From Emcibacteraceae bacterium (GTDB taxonomy: Bacteria > Pseudomonadota > Alphaproteobacteria > Sphingomonadales > Emcibacteraceae): a DNA stretch of 8,595 nt. The DNA lies in contig JAESUD010000074.1 of the NCBI GenBank assembly GCA_016763335.1, positions 1 through 8,595 on the forward strand, read 5' to 3'. This document shows positions 1-5,619 of this stretch, one piece after another. Both the position numbers and the translations under genes were made by a program. The first letter of the stretch is position 1; every line of letters begins with the position of its first letter. The notes beneath the pieces were generated by a model that ran no database searches, was not told where the DNA came from, and saw nothing but the letters and a program-made list of their open reading frames with translations.

Positions 1-644
1 ACCGCCCCGACAATCGGCGCGAGCCAGAACAGCCATAATTGTGAGATGGCCCAATCACCGGAAAATAATGCAACCCCTGTGCTTCTTGCCGGATTAACGG
101 ATGTATTTGTGATGGGGATGCTGATTAAATGAATTAATGTCAGACAAAACCCAATGGCAATTGGTGCCATTCCCGCAGGGGCGCGTTTATCAGTTGCCCC
201 CATGATCACCAATATAAACATCATCGTCATAACGACTTCTGTGATTAATGCAGATGTCATGGAATAGCCGCCGGGTGAATGTGCACCGTAACCGTTTGAT
301 GCAAAACCTGCGGTAACGTCAAAACCCATTTGACCGCTGGCAATTAAATAAAGCACGCCGCCACCAAGAATGCCGCCAATGACTTGAGCAATAATATACG
401 GTAATAATTGATTGGCCGGAAAACGCCCGCCAGCCCATAACCCAACAGAAACCGCAGGATTTAAATGACAGCCGGAAATATGCCCGATGGCATAGGCCAT
501 GGTTAAAACCGTTAATCCAAACGCCAACGAAACGCCAAGCAACCCAATGCCAACGTCAGGAAATCCCGCCGCCAGAACCGCACTACCGCAACCGCCAAGA
601 ACAAGCCAAAATGTACCTATACCTTCAGCAACATATTTTTTCAT
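1..644 (-). CDS. aqpZ: Aquaporin Z-like water channel (MIP family), C-terminus cut by window edge
   Basis: Inner-membrane channel for passive water flow. The visible 214 residues carry both half-helix signatures of the MIP family: HLNPAVS (Asn62-Pro63-Ala64) and NTSVNPARS (Asn184-Pro185-Ala186). The selectivity-filter residues of water-specific AqpZ are all present in their expected contexts: Phe42 in LAFGLTV, His172 in IHLISIP, Thr181 and Arg187. This argues for a water channel rather than a glycerol facilitator, which would have a wider filter. E. coli AqpZ is about 231 residues, so only some 15-20 residues are lost beyond the left edge. The start is the ATG at complement 642-644, with an AAGGAA ribosome site at complement 651-656 and 6-nt spacing. 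No neighbour suggests a special role. The family assignment is firm. Exact substrate range is inferred from the filter residues. Confidence 0.95.
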   Translation of the reverse strand, partial: MKKYVAEGIGTFWLVLGGCGSAVLAAGFPDVGIGLLGVSLAFGLTVLTMAYAIGHISGCHLNPAVSVGLWAGGRFPANQLLPYIIAQVIGGILGGGVLYLIASGQMGFDVTAGFASNGYGAHSPGGYSMTSALITEVVMTMMFILVIMGATDKRAPAGMAPIAIGFCLTLIHLISIPITNTSVNPARSTGVALFSGDWAISQLWLFWLAPIVGA

Positions 645-666
645 GATAATTTCCTTTTTATTATAG

Positions 667-683
667 CCCGATAAACCATCGGG
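667..683 (-). promoter_or_regulatory. Hairpin immediately upstream of the aqpZ ribosome site
   Basis: The perfect inverted repeat CCCGAT-N5-ATCGGG lies 23 nt before the aqpZ start codon on the minus strand, just upstream of the AAGGAA ribosome site. On the minus strand a TATAAT (complement 660-665) follows it, but that would start transcription inside the ribosome site, so I do not call it a promoter. The dyad could be an operator or a leader hairpin affecting aqpZ translation. On the plus strand a T-run begins only eight bases after the stem, so it is not a typical terminator. The function is inferred from position alone. Confidence 0.3.
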
Positions 684-811
684 ATTGGTACTTTTTATTT
701 TACTAATAATAACTAAAAGGGACACATAAACAGTATCTGTCCTCTCCCTAAAAATCAAGTGCGCCACTCCTTTGAGCACGAAGACATCAAAAATAACAAC
801 CGAACCCCCAA

Positions 812-990
812 TACCAATACTCTCCATTAATGATCCAACCCAGGCGCGGACTTCATCGTTAAAATGGATATGTAATAGTAAGTCGGCTCCGACTAGAACC
901 CCGCACAGATGGGATTGTGCCGTTAGCCTAAGCGCAAGCGCCAGCGCCTGAGGCCAAACTAAAAAAACAAATCCTCAAATATAAACCCCA
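812..990 (+). repeat. Structured intergenic repeat, copy 1
   Basis: This is the first of three copies of a palindrome-rich repeat. It aligns without gaps to copy 2 over all 179 nt, with about 153 identities by hand count. It aligns to copy 3 over the 124-nt core (831-954) with about 106 identities. The core holds three dyads in order: AGTCGG-CT-CCGACT (881-894), GCACAG-N6-TTGTGC (903-920, closed by a G-T pair) and the GC-rich GCCTAAGCGC...GAGGC stem (926-954). In this copy the last stem has an A-C mismatch compared with copies 2 and 3. No open reading frame and no clear terminal inverted repeats are visible. It lies about 200 nt upstream of the molybdoenzyme start. I do not recognise the family. 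Confidence 0.9.
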
Positions 991-1189
991 TTAATATTGA
1001 TCTCAACTTTTGTTGAACAAATACGAGAACATTTTAATCAATTACTTTAAACGCCATATATTGCATCTAATCTATATTAAATTTGTATAGTAATAACGTT
1101 TTTTTTTCATTATTATTTGCACAAACTTAGTATTATAATACATGTCAAGTTAACGATATTTAGTAAAAATTGAGGATCGTTTCATCAAA

Positions 1190-2206
1190 ATGAAGACATC
1201 AAGTCAAAATAAGCCTTCTGGCCTAACTTCCACGAAAGGCCAAAATAAAGTACCAAGACGAATTCATGAGCTTCAGGATTTTCAAACTAAAGACGAAGAT
1301 CTATTTGTCTTAGATCATTTTGGTCAACCAATAAAAAGTGTTGATACTTGGCAAATTGAGGTTAGCGGGCACGTTCAACAATCATTAGTAATAACGTCTC
1401 AAAATTTAAGTGATTTTCCAGAAACTTCCATCTCGGCTTTTCATAAATGTGCTGGTAGCCCGTTTGCGCCAATAGAACCAACACCTGACCGTGTTGGCAA
1501 TGTGCTATGGTCAGGAATTAAATTGGCTGATGTCCTTAAGAAAGTGAGCGTTAATAACTCGGCAGAGTTTATTTGGGCTAGTGGTAAAGATTATGGTTCC
1601 TATCACGGTGCAGAACCTCAACATTACTGTAAAGATCTTAGATTAGATAGAGCGCTGAGAGAGGAGGTGTTGATAGCTACTCATTTAAATGGAGAGCCTC
1701 TGTCTCCTGAGCGAGGTGGTCCATACAGGTTGGTCATCCCTGGATATTATGGAACCAACTCTGTAAAATGGTTAACTTCGATTAAAGTTGAGGAAAAACG
1801 TTGCGGGAGTATTTTTACCACGAAATATTATGTAGATAAAAATGAAAACTTAGACGGTACTATTAATCATACCCCCGTATGGAGCGTTGAACCAGATTCA
1901 GTAATTTCTTCTCATATAAATAACTCAACCATTGAAAATCGAGAACAATGGAACATTTCGGGATGGGCGTGGGGAGATAATGAGATTGCAAAAGTAGAAG
2001 TTAGTTTAGATAATGGAGAAACATGGTGTCTCGCTAATCTAGAGTCAAGAATAGATTATTCTTGGCAAAAATTTAGCTTGTTAATCGATTTCGCATGTTC
2101 GAACCATTGTTTGCTACTGAGCCGCGCCACAGATAAAACAGGCCGCATTCAACCACTTAGCGGTGCGCGAAACGCCTCAGTTCCTATTACTGTTCATGTT
2201 ATCTAA
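1190..2206 (+). CDS. Sulfite-oxidase-family molybdopterin enzyme, CAGSP-type, probably cytosolic
   Basis: A 338-residue molybdenum-cofactor oxidoreductase of the sulfite oxidase fold. Residues about 35-205 form the cofactor-binding domain. FHKCAGSP supplies the Mo-ligating cysteine, Cys87, followed by PTPDRVGNVLWSGI and the conserved HLNGEPLSPERGGP...YGTNSVKWL block (165-195). Residues about 225-338 form the immunoglobulin-like dimerisation domain (PVWSVEPDSVISSH, ISGWAWGD, VEVSLDNGETW, SRATDKTG, GARNA). There is no haem domain and no Tat or Sec signal, so a cytosolic enzyme is inferred. Classical sulfite oxidases have CAGNRR at the cysteine. Here SPF replaces NRR, as in a subgroup usually annotated only as molybdopterin-dependent oxidoreductase, so the substrate should not be assumed to be sulfite. 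No cytochrome or cofactor-synthesis gene is adjacent. The start is an ATG, and the only upstream purine-rich site, GAGGA, lies 13 nt away, which is long. The gene is AT-rich and lies between two direct repeat copies. Confidence 0.9.
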   Translation: MKTSSQNKPSGLTSTKGQNKVPRRIHELQDFQTKDEDLFVLDHFGQPIKSVDTWQIEVSGHVQQSLVITSQNLSDFPETSISAFHKCAGSPFAPIEPTPDRVGNVLWSGIKLADVLKKVSVNNSAEFIWASGKDYGSYHGAEPQHYCKDLRLDRALREEVLIATHLNGEPLSPERGGPYRLVIPGYYGTNSVKWLTSIKVEEKRCGSIFTTKYYVDKNENLDGTINHTPVWSVEPDSVISSHINNSTIENREQWNISGWAWGDNEIAKVEVSLDNGETWCLANLESRIDYSWQKFSLLIDFACSNHCLLLSRATDKTGRIQPLSGARNASVPITVHVI

Positions 2207-2249
2207 ATAGGTAATTGAATGTCTGTTTTTAACGGTGATTTCAAGTGGT

Positions 2250-2264
2250 CGTTGCAGCGCAACG
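2250..2264 (+). terminator. Weak candidate terminator hairpin after the molybdoenzyme
   Basis: The perfect inverted repeat CGTTGC-AGC-GCAACG begins 44 nt after the molybdoenzyme stop codon. The stem is six base pairs with a three-base loop. The next T-run (TTTT, 2275-2278) is ten bases beyond the stem, so this is not a canonical intrinsic terminator and might be Rho-linked or unrelated. Confidence 0.25.
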
Positions 2265-2308
2265 GATCAATGGGTTTTAATGCATTTGATTAGACCTCGG
2301 CTCCGCAC

Positions 2309-2487
2309 TATCAATGCTCTCCATATATGATCCATCCTAGGCGCGGACTTAGATGTTTAAATGGATAGATAATAATAAGTCGGCTCCGACTAGAAACTCT
2401 CACAGAAGCGACTGTGCCGTTAGCCTAAGCGCAAGCGCCGGCGCTTGAGGCCAAACAAATAAAGCAAAGCCTCAAATATAAACCCCA
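2309..2487 (+). repeat. Structured intergenic repeat, copy 2
   Basis: This is the second copy of the repeat, in direct orientation to copy 1 and inverted relative to copy 3. The core is 2328-2451. The three dyads are AGTCGG-CT-CCGACT (2378-2391), CACAG-N6-CTGTG (2401-2416) and the GC-rich stem (2423-2451), whose centre is the perfect 16-nt palindrome CAAGCGCCGGCGCTTG. A further possible pairing, TTGAGGC (2445-2451) with GCCTCAA (2469-2475), competes with the GC-rich stem. The copy lies about 100 nt after the molybdoenzyme stop and about 210 nt before the membrane-protein start. Confidence 0.9.
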
Positions 2488-2644
2488 CCAATTATGCTCC
2501 AAGAAAAATACTCAGACTATTGACAGACATGTCTTTTTAGAAACATAGTTAGGTCTATCCACAAGAATTCAAGGGGGATGAGATGATTTTAAAGGGGGAA
2601 ATGGAAATCATTTGTATCTGCCCTCTTTGATTGAAGGCTGTTTA

Positions 2645-2665
2645 TTAATTCAGTTGTTGAATTAA
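2645..2665 (+). promoter_or_regulatory. 8-5-8 inverted repeat upstream of the small membrane-protein gene
   Basis: The perfect dyad TTAATTCA-N5-TGAATTAA ends 36 nt before the ATG at 2702. A TATAAA-like element (2673-2678) follows it at 2666 onward, so the dyad occupies the place where an operator or a -35 region would lie. No standard -35 is spaced correctly. It could be an operator for this orphan gene. The local DNA is very AT-rich, so a chance palindrome is possible. Confidence 0.3.
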
Positions 2666-2701
2666 ACATTACTATAAAATCTGAAAAAATTGAAAGTTAT
2701 T

Positions 2702-3130
2702 ATGGCAGAAAATAAATTAATAAAAAAATTGTGGTTGTTTTACGATTCTGAAAAAATTAGCACCGAATCAAAAAAATATAATTCTTTAGGTTTTTTCAGG
2801 AAAGCTAAAAATCTCTTATGTACATTTATTTTCATAGTTATATTAATTTCTCTAATTACGGTATTAGCTAACGTACCAGAAAAAGAAGCTATCATCGTGG
2901 TTACTATGTTTTATATAATAATATTACCATTTATATATTTAAATCATCGTTGGGCAATGATAGGAGCCTGCTCATTTTATGTTCTTGAAAGAATAGGGTT
3001 GATTATTTTTTTTCCAGGGAATCCGGTGTCTAAGTTATTATATGCATATATAATAATTGCATTAACATACAACAGCATTAAGGTCGCAACTAAAATACAT
3101 AATGACACTAAATTGAAATCTGAAGAGTAG
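2702..3130 (+). CDS. Orphan small integral membrane protein, function unknown
   Basis: A 142-residue protein that I cannot assign to a family. After a charged, lysine-rich N-terminus (MAENKLIKKLW, and NSLGFFRKAKN further on) it has about four hydrophobic stretches: around LLCTFIFIVILISLI, around AIIVVTMFYIIILPF, around AMIGACSFYVLERIGLIIFF, and around LLYAYIIIALTY. The tail is hydrophilic and charged (KIHNDTKLKSEE). This predicts an inner-membrane protein with no catalytic motif. I chose the ATG at 2702, with GAAAG five nt upstream, over a TTG in the same frame at 2690 that has no better ribosome site. Base composition is extremely AT-rich: 2881-2940 has only 12 G+C in 60 bases by hand count, against 36 in 60 at 6061-6120 within gatA. 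It lies between inverted repeat copies 2 and 3, which together with the composition suggests recent acquisition. Confidence 0.6.
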   Translation: MAENKLIKKLWLFYDSEKISTESKKYNSLGFFRKAKNLLCTFIFIVILISLITVLANVPEKEAIIVVTMFYIIILPFIYLNHRWAMIGACSFYVLERIGLIIFFPGNPVSKLLYAYIIIALTYNSIKVATKIHNDTKLKSEE

Positions 3131-3224
3131 AATAATCAAAGGGGTCAGACACACTTGATTTGTCAAAGATTCAACAGGATCACGATTCCCAAAAATCTAT
3201 CACCCGCCTTGCTCTTTTTGTCTA

Positions 3225-3348
3225 GCCTCAAGCGCCGGCGCTTGCGCTTAGGCTAACGGCACAATCGCAACTGTACAGGCTTCTAGTCAGTGCCGACTTA
3301 TTAATATCTATCCATTTTAATACCGAAGTCCGCGCCTAGGTTGGATCA
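3225..3348 (-). repeat. Structured intergenic repeat, copy 3 (inverted)
   Basis: This is the third copy of the repeat, on the opposite strand from copies 1 and 2. It is limited to the 124-nt core, with about 106 identities to copy 1 and 108 to copy 2, and no gaps. Read on the minus strand, the first dyad is AGTCGG-CA-CTGACT (3285-3298), in which a C-to-T change gives a G-T pair. The second is GTACAG-N6-TTGTGC (3259-3276), also kept by wobble pairs. The GC-rich stem (3225-3253) is identical to copy 2. The sequence outside the core differs from copies 1 and 2, which helps set the boundaries of the conserved unit. Confidence 0.88.
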
Positions 3349-3404
3349 TAATTGGGTGGGGATGGCTCAGCGGGGGTGTTTTATCGATAGTGGATTTAAT
3401 TTAC

Positions 3405-3435
3405 TTGAAAATTGATTATCCATAGGGCATATAAT
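3405..3435 (+). promoter_or_regulatory. Candidate promoter of the TonB-dependent receptor
   Basis: A perfect TATAAT (3430-3435) is preceded by TTGAAA (3405-3410), with a 19-nt spacer, longer than ideal. A start about seven bases downstream, near 3442, would give a leader of roughly 36 nt before the TTG start codon. The initiation point would fall inside the dyad at 3436-3456, an arrangement typical of repressor control. Confidence 0.4.
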
Positions 3436-3456
3436 TATTGTTATATAGTAACAATA
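3436..3456 (+). promoter_or_regulatory. Zur-like operator in front of the TonB-dependent receptor
   Basis: The perfect inverted repeat TATTGTTA-N5-TAACAATA sits directly after the TATAAT and before the ribosome site. Its central 15 bases, TGTTATATAGTAACA (3439-3453), match the enterobacterial Zur core TGTTATAWTATAACA at 13 of 15 positions. Zur is the Fur-family zinc repressor that shuts down zinc uptake when zinc is plentiful. Binding here would block initiation. The dyad is seen directly. Its assignment to Zur rather than another Fur-family protein is inference, and local AT-richness lowers its weight. Confidence 0.45.
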
Positions 3457-3477
3457 GTAAAGTTGGGTGGAGTTTCC

Positions 3478-5529
3478 TTGATAGTTAAAGAATTAAATGT
3501 AGCGGCATTGATGTTGTCGTTAATGGTATCGTCAAATTCATTTGCGGCAGAAAAAACAACAGCAAGTGCTGAAAATGATAATGTGGATAGAATTGTTGTT
3601 TATGGCCGTGCTGAACAGCTTATTGGAATAGCGCAGTCGGCGTCGGATGGTGTTGTAGGTTATGATGATTTTACCACTAGACCAATGCTAAGAGTTGGTG
3701 AATTGGTAGAAGTTATACCGGGAATGGTCGCGACCCAGCATAGTGGTTCCGGTAAAGCCAACCAATATTTCCTTCGTGGGTTTAATCTTGATCATGGAAC
3801 GGATTTTTTGGCGACCTTGGAAGGGATGCCGATCAACCTTCCGACCCATGGGCATGGGCATGGATATCTCGATCTTAACTTTATCATTCCGGAAATTGTT
3901 GAAACGGTCAGTTACCGTAAGGGGCCTTATAGTGCCAAAGTCGGGGATTTTTCATCGGCAGGGTCAACAACCTTTAAAATATATGATCAGTTGGAGCAAA
4001 ATTTTACCAAGGTCAGTATTGGTGAAGATGGGTATTACCGATTTGTCACGGGTAATGGTTTTGAGCTATCAGGAGGTGATTTGTTATTTGCTGCTGAAGG
4101 TCAGTTTTCCGACGGGCCATGGGTTTTGGATGATAATCTGAAAAAATATAACGCGCTTTTAAAATATACGCGTGATCACGGATATTTTAAAACATCCCTA
4201 ATGGCAACGGCTTATAATTCTCAGTGGAATGCGACCGACCAGATCCCGCGCCGCGCCGTGACATCAGGATTAATTGACGAACGTGGTTTTATTGATGATG
4301 ACCTTGGTGGAAATACAACGCGTTTGTCATTTTCCGCAAAAGTAGAATGGGAAAAACTAAAAACCCATTTTTATGGTCAATATTATGATTTAAATCTTTT
4401 TTCCAATTTTACATATTTTTTGGATGATCCCATCAATGGTGATGAGTTTGAACAGGTGGACACCAGAAATATCTGGGGAGGAAATATTTCTTATGAGGAT
4501 GATTTTAATTTAAGTGAAATTGACTTTGTTTGGTCGCTTGGGGCGTCTTTGCGTTATGATAATATTACTGATGTTGGTCTTTATAAAACCAGTTCACGCG
4601 TGCGCCATCAAATCATTCGCGAGGACAGCGTTAATGAACTTGCCCTTGGCGGTTTTGGTGAAGTGAAAGCCTATATCAGTGATGATTTTCGTATTATAGG
4701 TGGCCTAAGGGTCGATCGTTACAGTTATGATGTTGATGCCTTTCGCGCCATAAATTCAGGTGGTGGCAATGATGCCGTTTTAAGCCCAAAAATTTCAGCC
4801 GCATATAGGGTAACGGATCAATCAGAAATATATGCAAATTATGGCCATGGTTTTCATTCAAATGATGTGCGTGGCGCGGCGGCAAAAATTGATCCACTTA
4901 CTAACCTTGCTGTCACATCGGTGCCGATCATTTCAAAAAGCAAAGGCGCAGAAGTCGGTATCCGACTTGAACCAAATGAAGATTTAAATTTCACTGTGGC
5001 GGGATTTTGGCTTGAACTTGATTCTGAACTTGTTTTTGTTGGCGATGCCGGAACGACTGAAGTCAATGACGGCAGTCGGCGCTATGGACTTGAATTTTCA
5101 GGGTTTTGGCAGGCGGTAGATTGGCTTGCTTTTGACATAACCGCAGCGACAACGGACGCAAAATTTAATCTAGACCGTGATCAATATATTCCCGGGGCCG
5201 TTCGGTCAGTTATGGCGGCAGGGGCAACCGTGACATTAGAAAATGGCATAACCGGCAGCATCAGGTTACGTCATTTTGGCAGTGCGCCTTTGGCTGAAGA
5301 TAATAGTTTTCGTTCTGATCCGACAACCCTCGTGAACTTTGGTTTGGCTTATGAATTTTCGTCATATACCATCGATTTAGATGTGTTTAATGTGTTTAAT
5401 TCAAACAGCAATGATATCTCTTATTTCTATGCATCACAGCTTAAGGGGGAAGCCGCACCAGTTGAAGATTTGCATTATCATCCTGTTGAGCCTTTCACGG
5501 TTCGCATTGGGTTCACAATAAAATACTAA
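3478..5529 (+). CDS. TonB-dependent outer-membrane receptor with HGHGHGY plug motif, possibly for zinc or another metal
   Basis: A 683-residue outer-membrane active transporter energised by TonB-ExbB-ExbD. Residues 1-24 are a Sec signal peptide (AALMLSLMVSSNSFAA, cleavage near Ala23/Ala24). DRIVVYG (37-43) is the probable TonB box. The plug spans about 60-165 and includes GELVEVIPGMVATQHSG, QYFLRGFNLDHGTDF and PTHGHGHGY (His124, 126, 128). The rest is a beta-barrel ending in the aromatic signature RIGFTIKY. The frame is open back to a TTG at 3412, but the TTG at 3478 fits better: GGTGGAG lies five nt upstream and the signal peptide begins there. The plug and the HYHPVEP tail resemble a widespread receptor subgroup whose substrate I do not know. 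The histidines, and the Zur-like operator upstream, point to a metal such as zinc, as an inference only. No transporter partner is adjacent. No clear terminator follows. Confidence 0.9.
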   Translation: MIVKELNVAALMLSLMVSSNSFAAEKTTASAENDNVDRIVVYGRAEQLIGIAQSASDGVVGYDDFTTRPMLRVGELVEVIPGMVATQHSGSGKANQYFLRGFNLDHGTDFLATLEGMPINLPTHGHGHGYLDLNFIIPEIVETVSYRKGPYSAKVGDFSSAGSTTFKIYDQLEQNFTKVSIGEDGYYRFVTGNGFELSGGDLLFAAEGQFSDGPWVLDDNLKKYNALLKYTRDHGYFKTSLMATAYNSQWNATDQIPRRAVTSGLIDERGFIDDDLGGNTTRLSFSAKVEWEKLKTHFYGQYYDLNLFSNFTYFLDDPINGDEFEQVDTRNIWGGNISYEDDFNLSEIDFVWSLGASLRYDNITDVGLYKTSSRVRHQIIREDSVNELALGGFGEVKAYISDDFRIIGGLRVDRYSYDVDAFRAINSGGGNDAVLSPKISAAYRVTDQSEIYANYGHGFHSNDVRGAAAKIDPLTNLAVTSVPIISKSKGAEVGIRLEPNEDLNFTVAGFWLELDSELVFVGDAGTTEVNDGSRRYGLEFSGFWQAVDWLAFDITAATTDAKFNLDRDQYIPGAVRSVMAAGATVTLENGITGSIRLRHFGSAPLAEDNSFRSDPTTLVNFGLAYEFSSYTIDLDVFNVFNSNSNDISYFYASQLKGEAAPVEDLHYHPVEPFTVRIGFTIKY

Positions 5530-5619
5530 TTTTTGTGAGTTCCGCTTGCGATACGGGCGCTTCAATGTTAGTTTTCCGCAAATAAAAACAGCTTTAATGA
5601 ATAGAAGAGCAGAACCATT
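5530..5619 (+). promoter_or_regulatory. Gap before gatC, possible weak operon promoter
   Basis: Ninety bases separate the receptor stop codon from gatC. There is no hairpin followed by a T-run, so I see no intrinsic terminator. The best promoter-like pair is TTGCGA (5546-5551) and TAGTTT (5569-5574) with a 17-nt spacer, which is a weak match. The housekeeping gat operon would be expected to have its own promoter, so this gap is where to look. Confidence 0.2.

Larger units (their letters stand above)
645..1189. other. Intergenic region between divergent aqpZ and the molybdoenzyme gene
   Basis: This 545-nt stretch separates two divergently transcribed genes. It contains a hairpin next to the aqpZ ribosome site (667-683), an AAAGGGACA...GTATCTGTCCTCT stretch (716-745) that partly recurs at 2591-2626, and repeat copy 1 (812-990). 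It also has a small hairpin TCAAC-TTTT-GTTGA (1003-1016) and very AT-rich DNA with a T-run up to the start codon at 1190. A perfect 12-nt palindrome GTATTATAATAC (1130-1141) contains a TATAAT, but no good -35 lies at the right distance. I see no coding region here. Confidence 0.6.
2207..2701. other. Intergenic region carrying repeat copy 2
   Basis: About 495 nt without a convincing gene. From left to right it holds a small GC hairpin (2250-2264), repeat copy 2 (2309-2487), an AAAGGGGGAAA...GTATCTGCCCTCT stretch (2591-2626) that partly matches one upstream of aqpZ, and an 8-5-8 inverted repeat (2645-2665) shortly before the membrane-protein gene. A short hairpin AAATG-N5-CATTT lies inside the 2591-2626 stretch. 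No tRNA or transposase remnant was recognised. Confidence 0.6.
3131..3477. other. Intergenic region with inverted repeat copy 3 and the receptor control region
   Basis: The left part carries AAAGGGGTCAGACACAC flanked by the short dyad AATCAA (3134-3139) and TTGATT (3155-3160). Then come repeat copy 3 on the minus strand (3225-3348), a G-rich stretch (about 3353-3378), and the promoter-like and operator-like elements of the TonB-dependent receptor (3405-3456). No gene was found. The long reading frame of the receptor extends back to 3412, but that upstream part looks like leader, not protein. Confidence 0.6.

Noticed and set aside
926..954. The GC-rich stem of the repeat as an intrinsic terminator
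   Set aside because: No T-run follows the stem in either direction in any copy.
812..2487. A composite transposon carrying the molybdoenzyme
   Set aside because: The flanking copies encode no transposase, have no evident terminal inverted repeats, and I found no target-site duplication. Repeat-mediated rearrangement remains possible.
812..3348. The repeat copies as a CRISPR array
   Set aside because: There are only three copies, they are far too long, they lie in mixed orientations with genes between them, and no cas gene is present.
3743..4141. A 132-codon plus-strand reading frame inside the receptor gene
   Set aside because: It lies wholly within the receptor in another frame. The receptor frame gives a full plug domain here, while this frame gives no recognisable protein.
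4694..5066. Two short minus-strand reading frames opposite the receptor
   Set aside because: They are antisense to a well-supported gene, overlap each other, and have no ribosome site or family resemblance.
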